DNA of 64,000 bases from Polaribacter vadi (lineage in GTDB: Bacteria > Bacteroidota > Bacteroidia > Flavobacteriales > Flavobacteriaceae): the NCBI RefSeq assembly GCF_001761365.1, contig NZ_CP017477.1, positions 2,408,001 through 2,472,000 on the forward strand, given 5' to 3'. Each line of letters starts with the position of its first letter. Position 1 is the stretch's first letter. Below are positions 49,272 through 58,343 of this stretch, piece by piece. The notes under the pieces are model-generated. The model did not search any database. It was not told the DNA's origin and worked only from the letters and a program-made list of their open reading frames with translations. The position numbers and the translations under genes are program-made.

Positions 49272-52076
49272 TTATTCAACTATAATTTTTTGTGTACGCA
49301 ACATTTGTTTTGTAGCAGCATCTACTATTTTTAAAATAAAAATACCTTTTGCATTAATTTTCACTTGTTTTACAGCATTTGCTTCAATAACTCCCTTTGA
49401 TATTTGTTTTCCTAAAATATCGTAAACTATAAATTCAGATTTTGAATTGTTATTTGACATTTGAATAGAAAATAAACCTGAACTTGGAATCGGCCATATT
49501 TTAATATTATCTACCTCATTTTTATTTACAGATAATGAAATATCATAACCGTTTAAAGTATTTACTTTTCGTGTCATACTATGTCCTTCTGAATCTAAAA
49601 CAGTAAAATTAAAAGAACCAAAACCAGTTACATTTGGTATAAATGCTACCATATTGTCAGACAAATTTGCTGTTCCATTTACAACATCAGAAATTGTATA
49701 AGACACACCATCTGTAAAACCTCTAGAAAGCTTTTGTAAATCGATATTTATTGTTTCTCCAGAAACAGAACTATAATGTGGTTGATTCATCCATTGTAAA
49801 TAGTAATCTAGGTTTGTATAACCATCCATATTATCATCTGCATTTGTATCAGAAAAATCTCCAGCAGTAGAATTTATATTTGTACCAATAATTGTTTCCC
49901 ACCAATTTGGCAAACCATCATTATCTGAATCCCAATCTGCAGCTCTTGTTATAAAAGGATAATCTTCATAAGAATAATCATCTGCAGTATCAGGAAAACC
50001 TTTTTTATTAGTTCTACTGCCTGTTACAGTGTAAGTTCCGTTTAAAGTTTCATTTACCATTCTTGTATCATGGTCATCAAAAACTGGATAATTACAACCT
50101 ACATCAGAAAGTACAATTTTATAAGCTTCTTTTGCAGATTGTGTTGTTACATATGAAGGGAAAAATGGCGCATCTACAAAAGTTTCGTAATCTACAGTAA
50201 TACCATTTCCAACACGAGATCTTCTACCATATTCTTGGTTCGTTTCGTCAAAGTAACCTGGCATTACATTTGCATCAAAAAAGGCTCTTTGCATTCCGCC
50301 AAAATTATCTTCATGATCCATAGTTAATGCGTATCTTTTTAATTGAATACCTGGTCCTGGTTTGTAATAATTACCAACAAAATTTACTTCTTTTGCACCA
50401 CCATCTGTGGTTCTAGAACCCCAATTATAAACTACATTATTTCTAATATCTAATCTTCCAGCAAAAAAACCACTACCATCTAAACCACCTGCTAAACTCC
50501 AGTTTCTACCATAGTTATGGGCTAATAAATTATGATGAAAACTACCAATATTACCACCTATAGAAGCAGCGTAACCATGTTCTACAATTCCGTTAGGATA
50601 ATTTGGGTGGTTTGCTTTATTTAAAGCCTCTGAAATTAAAGAACGTTGAAAGGTAATGTCGGATGCGTTTCTAGAACTTAAAGCTTCATCTGTTGCCCAG
50701 CTAATTGAACAATGATCAAAAATATTATAGCCTCCCAGTAAGCCCATACCTCCAGAATCTCCATTATAATTGTAACCTAATCTTACTCTAATATTTTGGA
50801 TGATATTATCATTACTTCCTGATCCTAAAGAACTTCCTTTAATGGTTATTCCTTTTCCTGGTGCAGTTTGTCCTGCAATAGTGATGTATGGATTATTTAA
50901 AACCAAACGAGATTGAAGAGTAATTATACCAGATACTGCAAAAACGATGATTCTTGGACCAATATCATTGGTAACTGCTGTTCGTAAACTTCCAGGACCA
51001 CTATCATTTAAATTAGTTACTACAACTACTTTTCCACCACGTCCACCACGTGCAAATCTACCATAACCTTCTGCTTCTGGAAATGCCAATTGTGCAGGAC
51101 GAAACCTCCATAAATTTCCTTTTGTAATTTTTCCATTGGAGGCAATTTCATCAATTCTCCAAAAATAAGTTTCTCCTGTGTATAAGTTATTAACTTGGTA
51201 ACCATTAGCTGTATTGTCTTGTTTTCCTTTATATTCTGGCGATGATATATCAGCATTATCTACGGCAGTTTCATCAGTTCCAAAATAAATATTTTGAGTA
51301 ATAGCGCTATTTGCAGGAGTCCATTCTAACAAAGTACCTCCAGATGATAACTCTACATGCTCATCATTAAGTGTTGGAATTGGATCTGTAGCTTGATCAA
51401 AAATATTTGGTGTATTTAATTCAAAACCATTAATTAATACATTTTTCACATCTTCAGTTCCAGAAGTTTCTGCAGAAAAAAGAAGTACAACATCTGTATT
51501 TGCTTGTGCAGTAAAGATTAAATATACTGATTTTGCTTCAGCAGAATTTGCTGCTCTTACAGTTGGCACTAAATTATCTTCTACTAAATTTCCATCAACA
51601 GAAACATCTATGGGGCTATAGGTAAAAGTATCACTAGACGTTTGATTTAAAAAAACAAGTAAAGAATGTTCGCCAGCTTGTAAACCACTAATATTAAATT
51701 CTATTTGTCCACCTTGGTCTGCATTTCCGTCTTTTACAGTAATTCCATCATTTACCAATTTGCCTTCTGTAGAAGCTTGTATACCCGTTTTAAACCAAGA
51801 AGAACTTATTTGGCTTCCAAAACCACCAAACTTTGTAACGGTAAAAGTTACTCCATTTTCTGTTTTACTAGCAGATGTTGCACCTGCTATAATCCAAGGT
51901 GTATAACCTACTTGATTTACTTCTGAGGCATTTCTGCCTGCTTGATCAAAATCAATTTTAACTACAGGATTTTGTGAAAACCCAAAATAGCTAGAGAATA
52001 TCCCTAAAAAAAAGATGACTTTAAATACCTTATTTTTAAATCTATTTTGACTATTAATATTAACTCTATTTATCAT
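49272..52076 (-). CDS. Secreted pectate-lyase-like (PL1-type) protein with T9SS sorting domain
   Basis: 934 residues. A signal peptide of about 35 residues ends FGFSQ. A beta-sandwich (about 40-220) and a fibronectin-like segment (about 235-330) precede the beta-helix (about 330-650; LAFPEAEGYGRFARGGRGG, NIFDHCSISW, GSFHHNLLAHNYGRNWS). A calcium-binding DSDNDGLPNWWE stretch follows near 715. Residues about 857-934 are a type A T9SS C-terminal domain (IKIWPIPSSGLFSIQM, then IVYDILGKQI and MLRTQKIIVE). It should be secreted to or beyond the cell surface. It parallels the protein at 7363-9828 but alone has the sorting domain. Promoter region 52077-52233 carries a palindrome, so it is probably a separate transcript. 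Confidence 0.88.
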   Translation of the reverse strand: MINRVNINSQNRFKNKVFKVIFFLGIFSSYFGFSQNPVVKIDFDQAGRNASEVNQVGYTPWIIAGATSASKTENGVTFTVTKFGGFGSQISSSWFKTGIQASTEGKLVNDGITVKDGNADQGGQIEFNISGLQAGEHSLLVFLNQTSSDTFTYSPIDVSVDGNLVEDNLVPTVRAANSAEAKSVYLIFTAQANTDVVLLFSAETSGTEDVKNVLINGFELNTPNIFDQATDPIPTLNDEHVELSSGGTLLEWTPANSAITQNIYFGTDETAVDNADISSPEYKGKQDNTANGYQVNNLYTGETYFWRIDEIASNGKITKGNLWRFRPAQLAFPEAEGYGRFARGGRGGKVVVVTNLNDSGPGSLRTAVTNDIGPRIIVFAVSGIITLQSRLVLNNPYITIAGQTAPGKGITIKGSSLGSGSNDNIIQNIRVRLGYNYNGDSGGMGLLGGYNIFDHCSISWATDEALSSRNASDITFQRSLISEALNKANHPNYPNGIVEHGYAASIGGNIGSFHHNLLAHNYGRNWSLAGGLDGSGFFAGRLDIRNNVVYNWGSRTTDGGAKEVNFVGNYYKPGPGIQLKRYALTMDHEDNFGGMQRAFFDANVMPGYFDETNQEYGRRSRVGNGITVDYETFVDAPFFPSYVTTQSAKEAYKIVLSDVGCNYPVFDDHDTRMVNETLNGTYTVTGSRTNKKGFPDTADDYSYEDYPFITRAADWDSDNDGLPNWWETIIGTNINSTAGDFSDTNADDNMDGYTNLDYYLQWMNQPHYSSVSGETINIDLQKLSRGFTDGVSYTISDVVNGTANLSDNMVAFIPNVTGFGSFNFTVLDSEGHSMTRKVNTLNGYDISLSVNKNEVDNIKIWPIPSSGLFSIQMSNNNSKSEFIVYDILGKQISKGVIEANAVKQVKINAKGIFILKIVDAATKQMLRTQKIIVE

Positions 52077-52134
52077 TTTATATTTGTTTAAGTTATTTAA
52101 ATTTTTGTGTTTTTTATGAAATCAAAATCATTGT

Positions 52135-52146
52135 GTAATCGATTAC
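52135..52146. promoter_or_regulatory. LacI-type operator-like palindrome
   Basis: GTAATCGATTAC is a perfect 12-bp palindrome with a central CG, the look of LacI/GalR-family operators. It lies 59 bases upstream of the T9SS pectate-lyase-like gene and 88 bases downstream of rhaT. No LacI-type gene is in the window, so the regulator would be elsewhere. Confidence 0.5.
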
Positions 52147-52233
52147 TCAAATGTATTTAAAAAAGATGCATACTCAAATTAAATCCTGTTAAAATAGAGA
52201 GTCTATAACTATATATTAAAAAAAATCAATCTT

Positions 52234-53280
52234 TTAAGAACTACCATAACTTGTTACACAAAATGAAACAATTAAAACGACTAACCCAATAATTAATAAA
52301 GTATAAGTTCCTTTTTTAACGTTGTTCCATTCTTTCATAATTACACCAACAATGTAACTGAAGAAAATAAGCATAGACATGTGTAAAACCCAGCTTGCAA
52401 ACTGATATTCTCCCATTTTTACATGTCCTAATCCGTAGAAAAAAAACTGTAAACTCCACAAAGTTCCTGCTAAAGATGATAGCAACCAATTTTTATAAAG
52501 AGGCCTTTTTGTTTTTTTATTGTTTTTATTTGGCAAAAACTCTCTAATCGTTTTTTGTTTTACACTTGCTATTATATACCATACCACATTAACAACAAAA
52601 CACCCCATTGTAGAAACTACTAATTTTGCATTTCCTTCAAAATTACCTGCTCCGTTTTCTGCAGCCATATCTGCAATTGGTTGCCCATATTCTAAAGACA
52701 AATTAAAAACTCCTGAAAGTACACCTGCAATGATGCTAAGTATTAAACCTAACATCATATTAAAACCTGCTTTGTTTAAGTTTTCTGCATTAATATCCTT
52801 TTCTTTTTTAAAACCTGCCCACCCACAAATAACAACACCTACAATAGATAAAGCCATTCCTAATAAAACAATGCTACCTCCTGGTTTGGTAAAAAAATCT
52901 TCTAAACCTCCAAAAACCATCAATGGCATAACAGTACCTACAACTGCAGAAATACCAATAGCTAAAGTATACGTTAAAGAATAGCCTATATTATTAATTG
53001 CTTTTCCAAAAGACATGCCTCCAAAACCGTAAATTCCTCCTAACAAAAATGCCATCCAAAGTGGTTTTGACGGTGCTTCTGCTATAATTGAAAAGAAGTT
53101 TGGCACTGTTAACCATGCCAATAGTAAGGGAACTAAAAACCAAGCAAAAACAGATTGCGCCAACCAAAAAGTATTCCAAGACCAACCTTTGGTTTTAGTA
53201 CTTGGCAAATAACAACTTGCTGCAGAAATACCTCCAACTGCATGCAGTAGTGTTCCTAATAAAGAATTTGGTGCACTCAT
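52234..53280 (-). CDS. rhaT: L-rhamnose:proton symporter RhaT
   Basis: 348 residues, close to the 344 of E. coli RhaT, with ten hydrophobic segments. RhaT-like segments are the N-terminal LLHAVGGISAASCYLPSTK, KGWSWNTFWLAQSVFAWF, GGIYGFGGMSFGKAINNIGYS (in part) and LAIGISAVVGTVMPL. It imports L-rhamnose across the inner membrane. It is the last gene of the right-hand operon, 18 bp after the MaoC gene. No RhaA, RhaB or rhamnose dehydrogenase is recognisable in the window, so rhamnose catabolism is encoded elsewhere or the carrier serves a related compound. Confidence 0.9.
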   Translation of the reverse strand: MSAPNSLLGTLLHAVGGISAASCYLPSTKTKGWSWNTFWLAQSVFAWFLVPLLLAWLTVPNFFSIIAEAPSKPLWMAFLLGGIYGFGGMSFGKAINNIGYSLTYTLAIGISAVVGTVMPLMVFGGLEDFFTKPGGSIVLLGMALSIVGVVICGWAGFKKEKDINAENLNKAGFNMMLGLILSIIAGVLSGVFNLSLEYGQPIADMAAENGAGNFEGNAKLVVSTMGCFVVNVVWYIIASVKQKTIREFLPNKNNKKTKRPLYKNWLLSSLAGTLWSLQFFFYGLGHVKMGEYQFASWVLHMSMLIFFSYIVGVIMKEWNNVKKGTYTLLIIGLVVLIVSFCVTSYGSS

Positions 53281-53298
53281 TTTTTATGATTTTTGATT

Positions 53299-53742
53299 TT
53301 AAGATTTCTTTTTTACAAGCAGTAAATGATCACAAACTAGAACTACTTCTCCTTTTTGGTTGATGATTTCTACATGCTCTGTAACAGTTCCCATTTCTGG
53401 TCTTTTAGCTTCACCTTTTTTTGATATAGTAATTTCTGAATGAATAGTATCACCAATATGAACTGGCTTTACAAAACGCAATCGATCATATCCTTTAGAA
53501 AAAGCTTCTGGATTAATTTCTGAAGCAGTTAAACCAATTCCGATACTAAAAATCATAGTTCCATGTGCAATTCTCTGCCCAAAAGGTTGTGTTTTACACC
53601 ATTCTTCATCCATATGATGTGGAAAAAAATCTCCTGTATGACCCGCATGAACTACAAAATCGGTTTCTGTTATGGTTCTTCCTAACGTAACTCTTTTTTC
53701 GTTTAGTAGATACTCTTCAAAAAATGTTGATTTAAAATACAT
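53299..53742 (-). CDS. MaoC-like hot-dog dehydratase
   Basis: 147 residues, a single hot-dog domain. The hydratase-2 signature is visible as [21 protein letters not shown], in part, then [11 protein letters not shown], with Asp and His in the usual places, and [15 protein letters not shown] downstream. Such enzymes hydrate or dehydrate acyl-CoA thioesters. Its position 11 bp after the oxidoreductase gene and in an operon with two CoA-transferases suggests it acts on a CoA thioester made by them. Substrate unknown. Confidence 0.88.
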   Translation of the reverse strand: MYFKSTFFEEYLLNEKRVTLGRTITETDFVVHAGHTGDFFPHHMDEEWCKTQPFGQRIAHGTMIFSIGIGLTASEINPEAFSKGYDRLRFVKPVHIGDTIHSEITISKKGEAKRPEMGTVTEHVEIINQKGEVVLVCDHLLLVKKKS

Positions 53743-53753
53743 ATATTAATTTA

Positions 53754-54821
53754 TTATAATTCTGTTATTAAAACGCCTCCTGATGCATTACTTTTATAAC
53801 AAGCTTCTACTACTTTCATAGTCTCTAAAACATCCTGAACACTAGCATGTAATATTTTATCTGAACCTTCTTTAAAACGCATTAAATTAGACATTGTGCC
53901 AATAAAAGCCTCTGGAAACCAAGATCCTTCTAGATTTAAACTTTTCCAGTCATTTTCATTATTATCTTCTTTAATAATATATTCAAAAGCATCAGGCAAA
54001 CCATCAGGATAATTCATCAATAAACCCATTTTTGCTTTAATTGCTCCTTTTGTGCCTTCCCATTTTATATAACTTTCTTGATTTTTTGTTCCAAAATCAT
54101 GATCATGATTGGTGTTTATTTTCACGCTCATAATATCACCATAATCTAAGATTATTGTAGAACGACAAGATGACAAATCTTTTAAAGGATGTTTTGTAGT
54201 TCTTGCCATAACTCTTTTTGGATTTCCCAAAAACGAACGAATACAATCAATATAATGCACACTGTGAAACAGAATTTCTAGACGCGGATGCTGTTTAATT
54301 ACGGGGAATAATTCCCAAGGTGTATTTACGGTGACTTTAAATTCTAGATCGTATAAATCGCCTATAAGTCCTTGATCAATCATATTTCTAGCAGCACTTA
54401 CAAACGATGCAAAGCGCAGTTGAAAATTGATTGCCGCTACTAAATTTTTACGCTCACAAACAGCTACAATATCTTTAGCTTGTTTATAGTCATTACCCAT
54501 TGGTTTTTGAATAAGTACTGCTGCTCCATTTGGCAATTGCTCTAAAATATCAATATATTGATCTGGCAATACAGTGATATCATATACTGCATTTTTGGGT
54601 GCTTTTTTTACGGCTTCAGCAACATTTTCAAAAACATGTGGAATGTTATGACTTTCTGCCATTGCATGTGCTTTAAATGTAGTTCGATTTGTTATTCCGA
54701 AAACCTTAAATCCTGCCATTTTATAAGCTGGCAAATGTGCATCTTTTACAATACCACTCGCACCAATAATAATGATAGGTTGTTCTGTCTCTGGTAATAA
54801 AGGTTTGTAAGTAACATTCAT
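53754..54821 (-). CDS. Gfo/Idh/MocA-family oxidoreductase
   Basis: 355 residues, cytoplasmic. The Rossmann fold opens PIIIIGASGIVKDAHLPAYK, and VLIQKPMGNDYKQAKDI near 102-118 carries the catalytic lysine in QKP rather than the usual EKP. HSVHYIDCIRSFLG near 186-199 is the family's histidine region. It would oxidise or reduce a hydroxyl of a sugar or cyclitol with NAD(P). The start lies one base after the stop of the preceding binding-protein-like gene. Confidence 0.88.
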   Translation of the reverse strand: MNVTYKPLLPETEQPIIIIGASGIVKDAHLPAYKMAGFKVFGITNRTTFKAHAMAESHNIPHVFENVAEAVKKAPKNAVYDITVLPDQYIDILEQLPNGAAVLIQKPMGNDYKQAKDIVAVCERKNLVAAINFQLRFASFVSAARNMIDQGLIGDLYDLEFKVTVNTPWELFPVIKQHPRLEILFHSVHYIDCIRSFLGNPKRVMARTTKHPLKDLSSCRSTIILDYGDIMSVKINTNHDHDFGTKNQESYIKWEGTKGAIKAKMGLLMNYPDGLPDAFEYIIKEDNNENDWKSLNLEGSWFPEAFIGTMSNLMRFKEGSDKILHASVQDVLETMKVVEACYKSNASGGVLITEL

Positions 54822-54822
54822 T

Positions 54823-56046
54823 TTATAAAATTTTTTGGATGTTATTCTGTGTTTCTTCTAAAAGTGTAGCTGATGATAAATTTCCATTGATGGCTTCTAA
54901 AACCATAATATCAATTAACGCTGCAACTTTTGGCCATAAAGGAGTTTGTGGAAGTGTTAATGCATTCTCATGCAACATACTTAATTTATGATAATAAGGA
55001 ATCGTTTTATTCACTTCTGTATCATTCCATGTAGATTTTCTACAACCAATGCCACCTTCGTTGGTTAACAATTTATCACTTTCTGCTGTGGTTGCAAATC
55101 GTAAAAAATTATATGCTATTTTTTTATGCTTACTACCTGAACCTATGGTATATAACCAATAGACGTTTAAGGATGCTGATTTGTGATTTTCATTATGAGG
55201 TAGTTCAGTAATATCAACCTTTCCTTTTACTTTTGATTCGTCTATAATTTCACACATCGAAGCAAAACCGAACCAGTTTATGGCCATAGCAGCTTCGCCT
55301 GTTGCAAATGCCATACCTGCTTCTACCGAACCAAAATCTTTTGATTTAGGGTGTGTTGTTTTCTTATTATTAACAATATTTCTATAAAAATCGAGTGCTT
55401 TAACAGCTGATGGTTGATTGATGTTGATTTGATTATTTTTATCTAATAAAGAACCACCTCTTGTCCATAAATGCAGACAAAAATCGAACACCATATTATG
55501 CCCATCAGGAAAATTGGCAAAGACACAACCATATAGATTTTGTTCTGGGCGATTAAAAAACGCTGCTATATCTGTGAATTGTTGCCACGTTTTTGGTGGT
55601 TGTAAATCGTATCCATATTGATTTTTAAAATTGATTTGCTCCGTTTCGTTTTCAAATAAATCTTTTCTATAAATTAAACATTCTGGACCATCGTGAAAAG
55701 GTAAGCCGTAAACTTGATTATTAATTTCTTGTAGATGAAGTAAAGATTTGTGCCAACCTTCAGGGAAATTTTGAGGTGGGTTTTGACTGATTAATGGTGA
55801 TAAATTTTCGATAGCATTTGAGTTTACTGCATCAAAAATCCAATCGGTATTAATATGAGCAATATCCCAATCGCCATTTTTTAAACCCTTTTTAGCAAGT
55901 GCTTCTTCGTATAAATCGTGAAGCTCTAAAGGAATCATTTCGGCTTCTATAGAGATCTTGTTTTCTAAACAAAAAGTATCCCAAAGCTTTTGAAGTGTAG
56001 TTTCAAAAGGATCAAATTTCCGAACAGCTATTCTTATCTTCTCCAT
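54823..56046 (-). CDS. Solute-binding-protein-fold protein without signal peptide (second copy type)
   Basis: 407 residues with the MalE-like fold of ABC-transporter family 1 binding proteins: DWDIAHINTDWIFDAV, VYGLPFHDGPECLIYRKDLF (20 residues), WQQFTDIAAFF and FATGEAAMAINWFGFASM. The protein starts MEKIRIAVRKFDPFETT, with no hydrophobic leader and no lipobox, and its ATG overlaps the upstream CoA-transferase stop (TAATG), which leaves no room for a leader. No ABC permease or ATPase gene is in the operon. It is therefore probably cytoplasmic and not a transport component; an enzyme or partner of the CoA-transferases is my inference. Confidence 0.82.
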   Translation of the reverse strand: MEKIRIAVRKFDPFETTLQKLWDTFCLENKISIEAEMIPLELHDLYEEALAKKGLKNGDWDIAHINTDWIFDAVNSNAIENLSPLISQNPPQNFPEGWHKSLLHLQEINNQVYGLPFHDGPECLIYRKDLFENETEQINFKNQYGYDLQPPKTWQQFTDIAAFFNRPEQNLYGCVFANFPDGHNMVFDFCLHLWTRGGSLLDKNNQININQPSAVKALDFYRNIVNNKKTTHPKSKDFGSVEAGMAFATGEAAMAINWFGFASMCEIIDESKVKGKVDITELPHNENHKSASLNVYWLYTIGSGSKHKKIAYNFLRFATTAESDKLLTNEGGIGCRKSTWNDTEVNKTIPYYHKLSMLHENALTLPQTPLWPKVAALIDIMVLEAINGNLSSATLLEETQNNIQKIL

Positions 56047-57185
56047 TAGATATTGATTAATTCTTCTAATATTTTTTTATTGTGTTCCCCTAGTTTTGGA
56101 GAACCTTTACTTGATGTTAATAATTCGCCATCAATTTTTATGGGGCATCGGGTTGTTTCGTATGAATAACCATCTCCCATAGTCACTCTTTGAATAAAAT
56201 CTAAGACTTTAAAACCTTCTTCTTTAAAAAGTTCTTGATAGTTTAACACCTTTGCGCACCAAATATCAGCAGGTTCTAAAATAGCCAACCAATAGGCTGT
56301 ATTTTGTGTTTTAAGATGTTTGACTAATACTTTTTTTATGTCGTTTCGTAATTCAAACGTATTTTCAGGAAACTGTAATAATGCATCACATTTTAAAAGG
56401 TCTGCTAAAACAGGAATAGATCCCATGGCTAATGCTAAAAATCCATCATTTGTTTTATATATGCCATAAGGCGCTCCTAAATATGCATGGGCATTATTGC
56501 TTTTTGTTCTAACAGGAAGTTCGCCACCATCGTTAAAATAGGTTGTAATGGTTTCAAATTGAAAATCGATTGCCGATTCTAACATACTTACCTGAACTAA
56601 TGCTCCTGAATTATTAACTGTTTTTCTGTAAAGTGCTGCTAAAATACCCTGTGCTAAATGTGCGCCTGCTAACATATCTACAATAGATAATCCCATAGCA
56701 ACAGGACCATCATTTTTATTTCCTGTTAACCAAGTTAAAGCGGTTAAGGATTGCAATAATAAATCTTGTCCAGGATGTTTAATTAAATCGGGATGATTAC
56801 CATAGCCAGATATTTCTGCATAAACAACATTGGGATTAATAGTTTTAACATCGTTGTAGCTTAGTCCTATACGTTGCATAACACCTGGTCTAAAATTATG
56901 CATCACAACATCTGCTTTTGCTAATAATACTTTTATTATTTTTAGGTCTTCTGCATCTTTTAGATCGGCTGTAAACGATTCTTTATTTCTATTTATGGTA
57001 TGAAAAATTGATGATTCTTCATTCATTATTAAATCGGAACAATATAGGGTACGGCAAATATCTCCCGTGATAGGTTTTTCAATTTTAATAACGCGCGCAC
57101 CTAAATCTGCCAATCGTAAACTAGCGGATGGGCCAGATAAAAACTGACTAAAATCTACTATTAAATGATCTTCTAATGGTCGCAT
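56046..57185 (-). CDS. Type III (CaiB/BaiF) CoA-transferase, copy b
   Basis: 379 residues. The catalytic aspartate of family III is Asp170 in LSIVDMLAGAHLAQG; the N-terminal LIVDFSQFLSGPSASLRLADLG, in part, and VIKIEKP segments are typical. It moves CoA between carboxylic acids in the cytoplasm. It is plainly homologous to copy a (57186-58331) along its whole length and directly abuts it (TAA then ATG), so it likely arose by tandem duplication; two copies may form a heteromer or serve two acids. Its stop overlaps the binding-protein-like gene start. Confidence 0.92.
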   Translation of the reverse strand: MRPLEDHLIVDFSQFLSGPSASLRLADLGARVIKIEKPITGDICRTLYCSDLIMNEESSIFHTINRNKESFTADLKDAEDLKIIKVLLAKADVVMHNFRPGVMQRIGLSYNDVKTINPNVVYAEISGYGNHPDLIKHPGQDLLLQSLTALTWLTGNKNDGPVAMGLSIVDMLAGAHLAQGILAALYRKTVNNSGALVQVSMLESAIDFQFETITTYFNDGGELPVRTKSNNAHAYLGAPYGIYKTNDGFLALAMGSIPVLADLLKCDALLQFPENTFELRNDIKKVLVKHLKTQNTAYWLAILEPADIWCAKVLNYQELFKEEGFKVLDFIQRVTMGDGYSYETTRCPIKIDGELLTSSKGSPKLGEHNKKILEELINI

Positions 57186-58331
57186 TTAATTATTTAAAAA
57201 TTGTTTATGAATAGTTTCATTACCCTCTCCAACCATAGGTGCCGCTTTTGTGCTGGTTAAAATACCGCCATCAAATTGTATGGGTAGTCTTGTGGTTATC
57301 ATGTCTTTTCCTTCAGAATTTTTTACAGTTTGTTTTAATTGTAAATCGTTCATAAAAGCTTGGTTATTCAAATCATTATAATTCAATACTTTTTCGCACC
57401 ATATGCCGTTTTTTCGTAATATGTCAATCCAGTGTTCTGAACTTTTAGTGGTTATTCGCTTTCTAAGTATTTTCCGAATGGCTGCTCGACCTGTAAACCA
57501 TGTTTTTTTATCTGAATAGGCACTTAAATCAACATCAAGGATATCACCCAACTGCATTAAATCTCCCATGGCTAAAGCTATATAACCATTGTTGGTTTCG
57601 TATATACCATAGGGGGCACTTAAGAAAGCATGTGCACTGCCTTTTACGTTTCCTCTATCGGCTAATTGTCCGCCATTATTTAAAAATATGGTGAGCGCTT
57701 CAAACTGGACATCTAAAACAGATTCCAATAAACTCACCTCAACTAAAACACCTTTTCCTGTTTTAATGCGCTTAAGCAATGCTGCTAAAATGCCTTGCAC
57801 AAAATGATTCCCGCACATTAAATCGGCCACAGCTAAACCAAAAGGCACAGGACCTTGACTGCTTTTTCCGCTTAACCAAGTTAAACCAGAAAGCGATTGC
57901 ACTAATAAATCTTGACCTGGTTTTTTTGCCCATGGACCTGTATTCCCATAACCCGTAATTGTGCCGTAAATTATTTTAGGATTGATAGTTAAAACATCTT
58001 CAAAAGTCAATCCAATTTTCTCCATAACTCCTGGTCTGAAATTATGTGTCATAATATCGGCTTTGGCGATTAACTTTTTTACATTTTCTAAATCTGTTGA
58101 GTTTTTAAGATTGGCTGCAAAAGATTCTTTATTTCTGTTGATGGTATGAAATAGTAAACTACTATCGTCAACAAACAAATCTTTAATACTTAATTGTCTG
58201 CAAGCTTCTCCTTTTACAGGGCGTTCAATTTTAATGACACGCGCTCCCAAATCGGCAAGTTTTAAACCTGCTGAAGGTCCTGCTAAAAACTGAGAGAACT
58301 CTAATACCAATAAACCTTCTAATGGCTTCAC
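57186..58331 (-). CDS. Type III (CaiB/BaiF) CoA-transferase, copy a
   Basis: 381 residues. The catalytic Asp170 lies in LAVADLMCGNHFVQG, at the same position as in copy b; THNFRPGVMEKIGLTFEDV and KKPGQDLLVQSLSGLTWLSG, in part, are family segments. It follows the first binding-protein-like gene by 12 bp and runs into copy b without a gap. The substrate is not evident; the operon's DUF1537 kinase and PdxA2 point to sugar acids, but a link between those and CoA chemistry is not established. Confidence 0.92.
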   Translation of the reverse strand: MKPLEGLLVLEFSQFLAGPSAGLKLADLGARVIKIERPVKGEACRQLSIKDLFVDDSSLLFHTINRNKESFAANLKNSTDLENVKKLIAKADIMTHNFRPGVMEKIGLTFEDVLTINPKIIYGTITGYGNTGPWAKKPGQDLLVQSLSGLTWLSGKSSQGPVPFGLAVADLMCGNHFVQGILAALLKRIKTGKGVLVEVSLLESVLDVQFEALTIFLNNGGQLADRGNVKGSAHAFLSAPYGIYETNNGYIALAMGDLMQLGDILDVDLSAYSDKKTWFTGRAAIRKILRKRITTKSSEHWIDILRKNGIWCEKVLNYNDLNNQAFMNDLQLKQTVKNSEGKDMITTRLPIQFDGGILTSTKAAPMVGEGNETIHKQFLNN

Positions 58332-58343
58332 TGTTTTATTTTA

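Noticed and set aside
52520..52984. 154-codon plus-strand frame inside rhaT
   Set aside because: Antisense shadow of a transporter gene; no start signal or recognisable domain.
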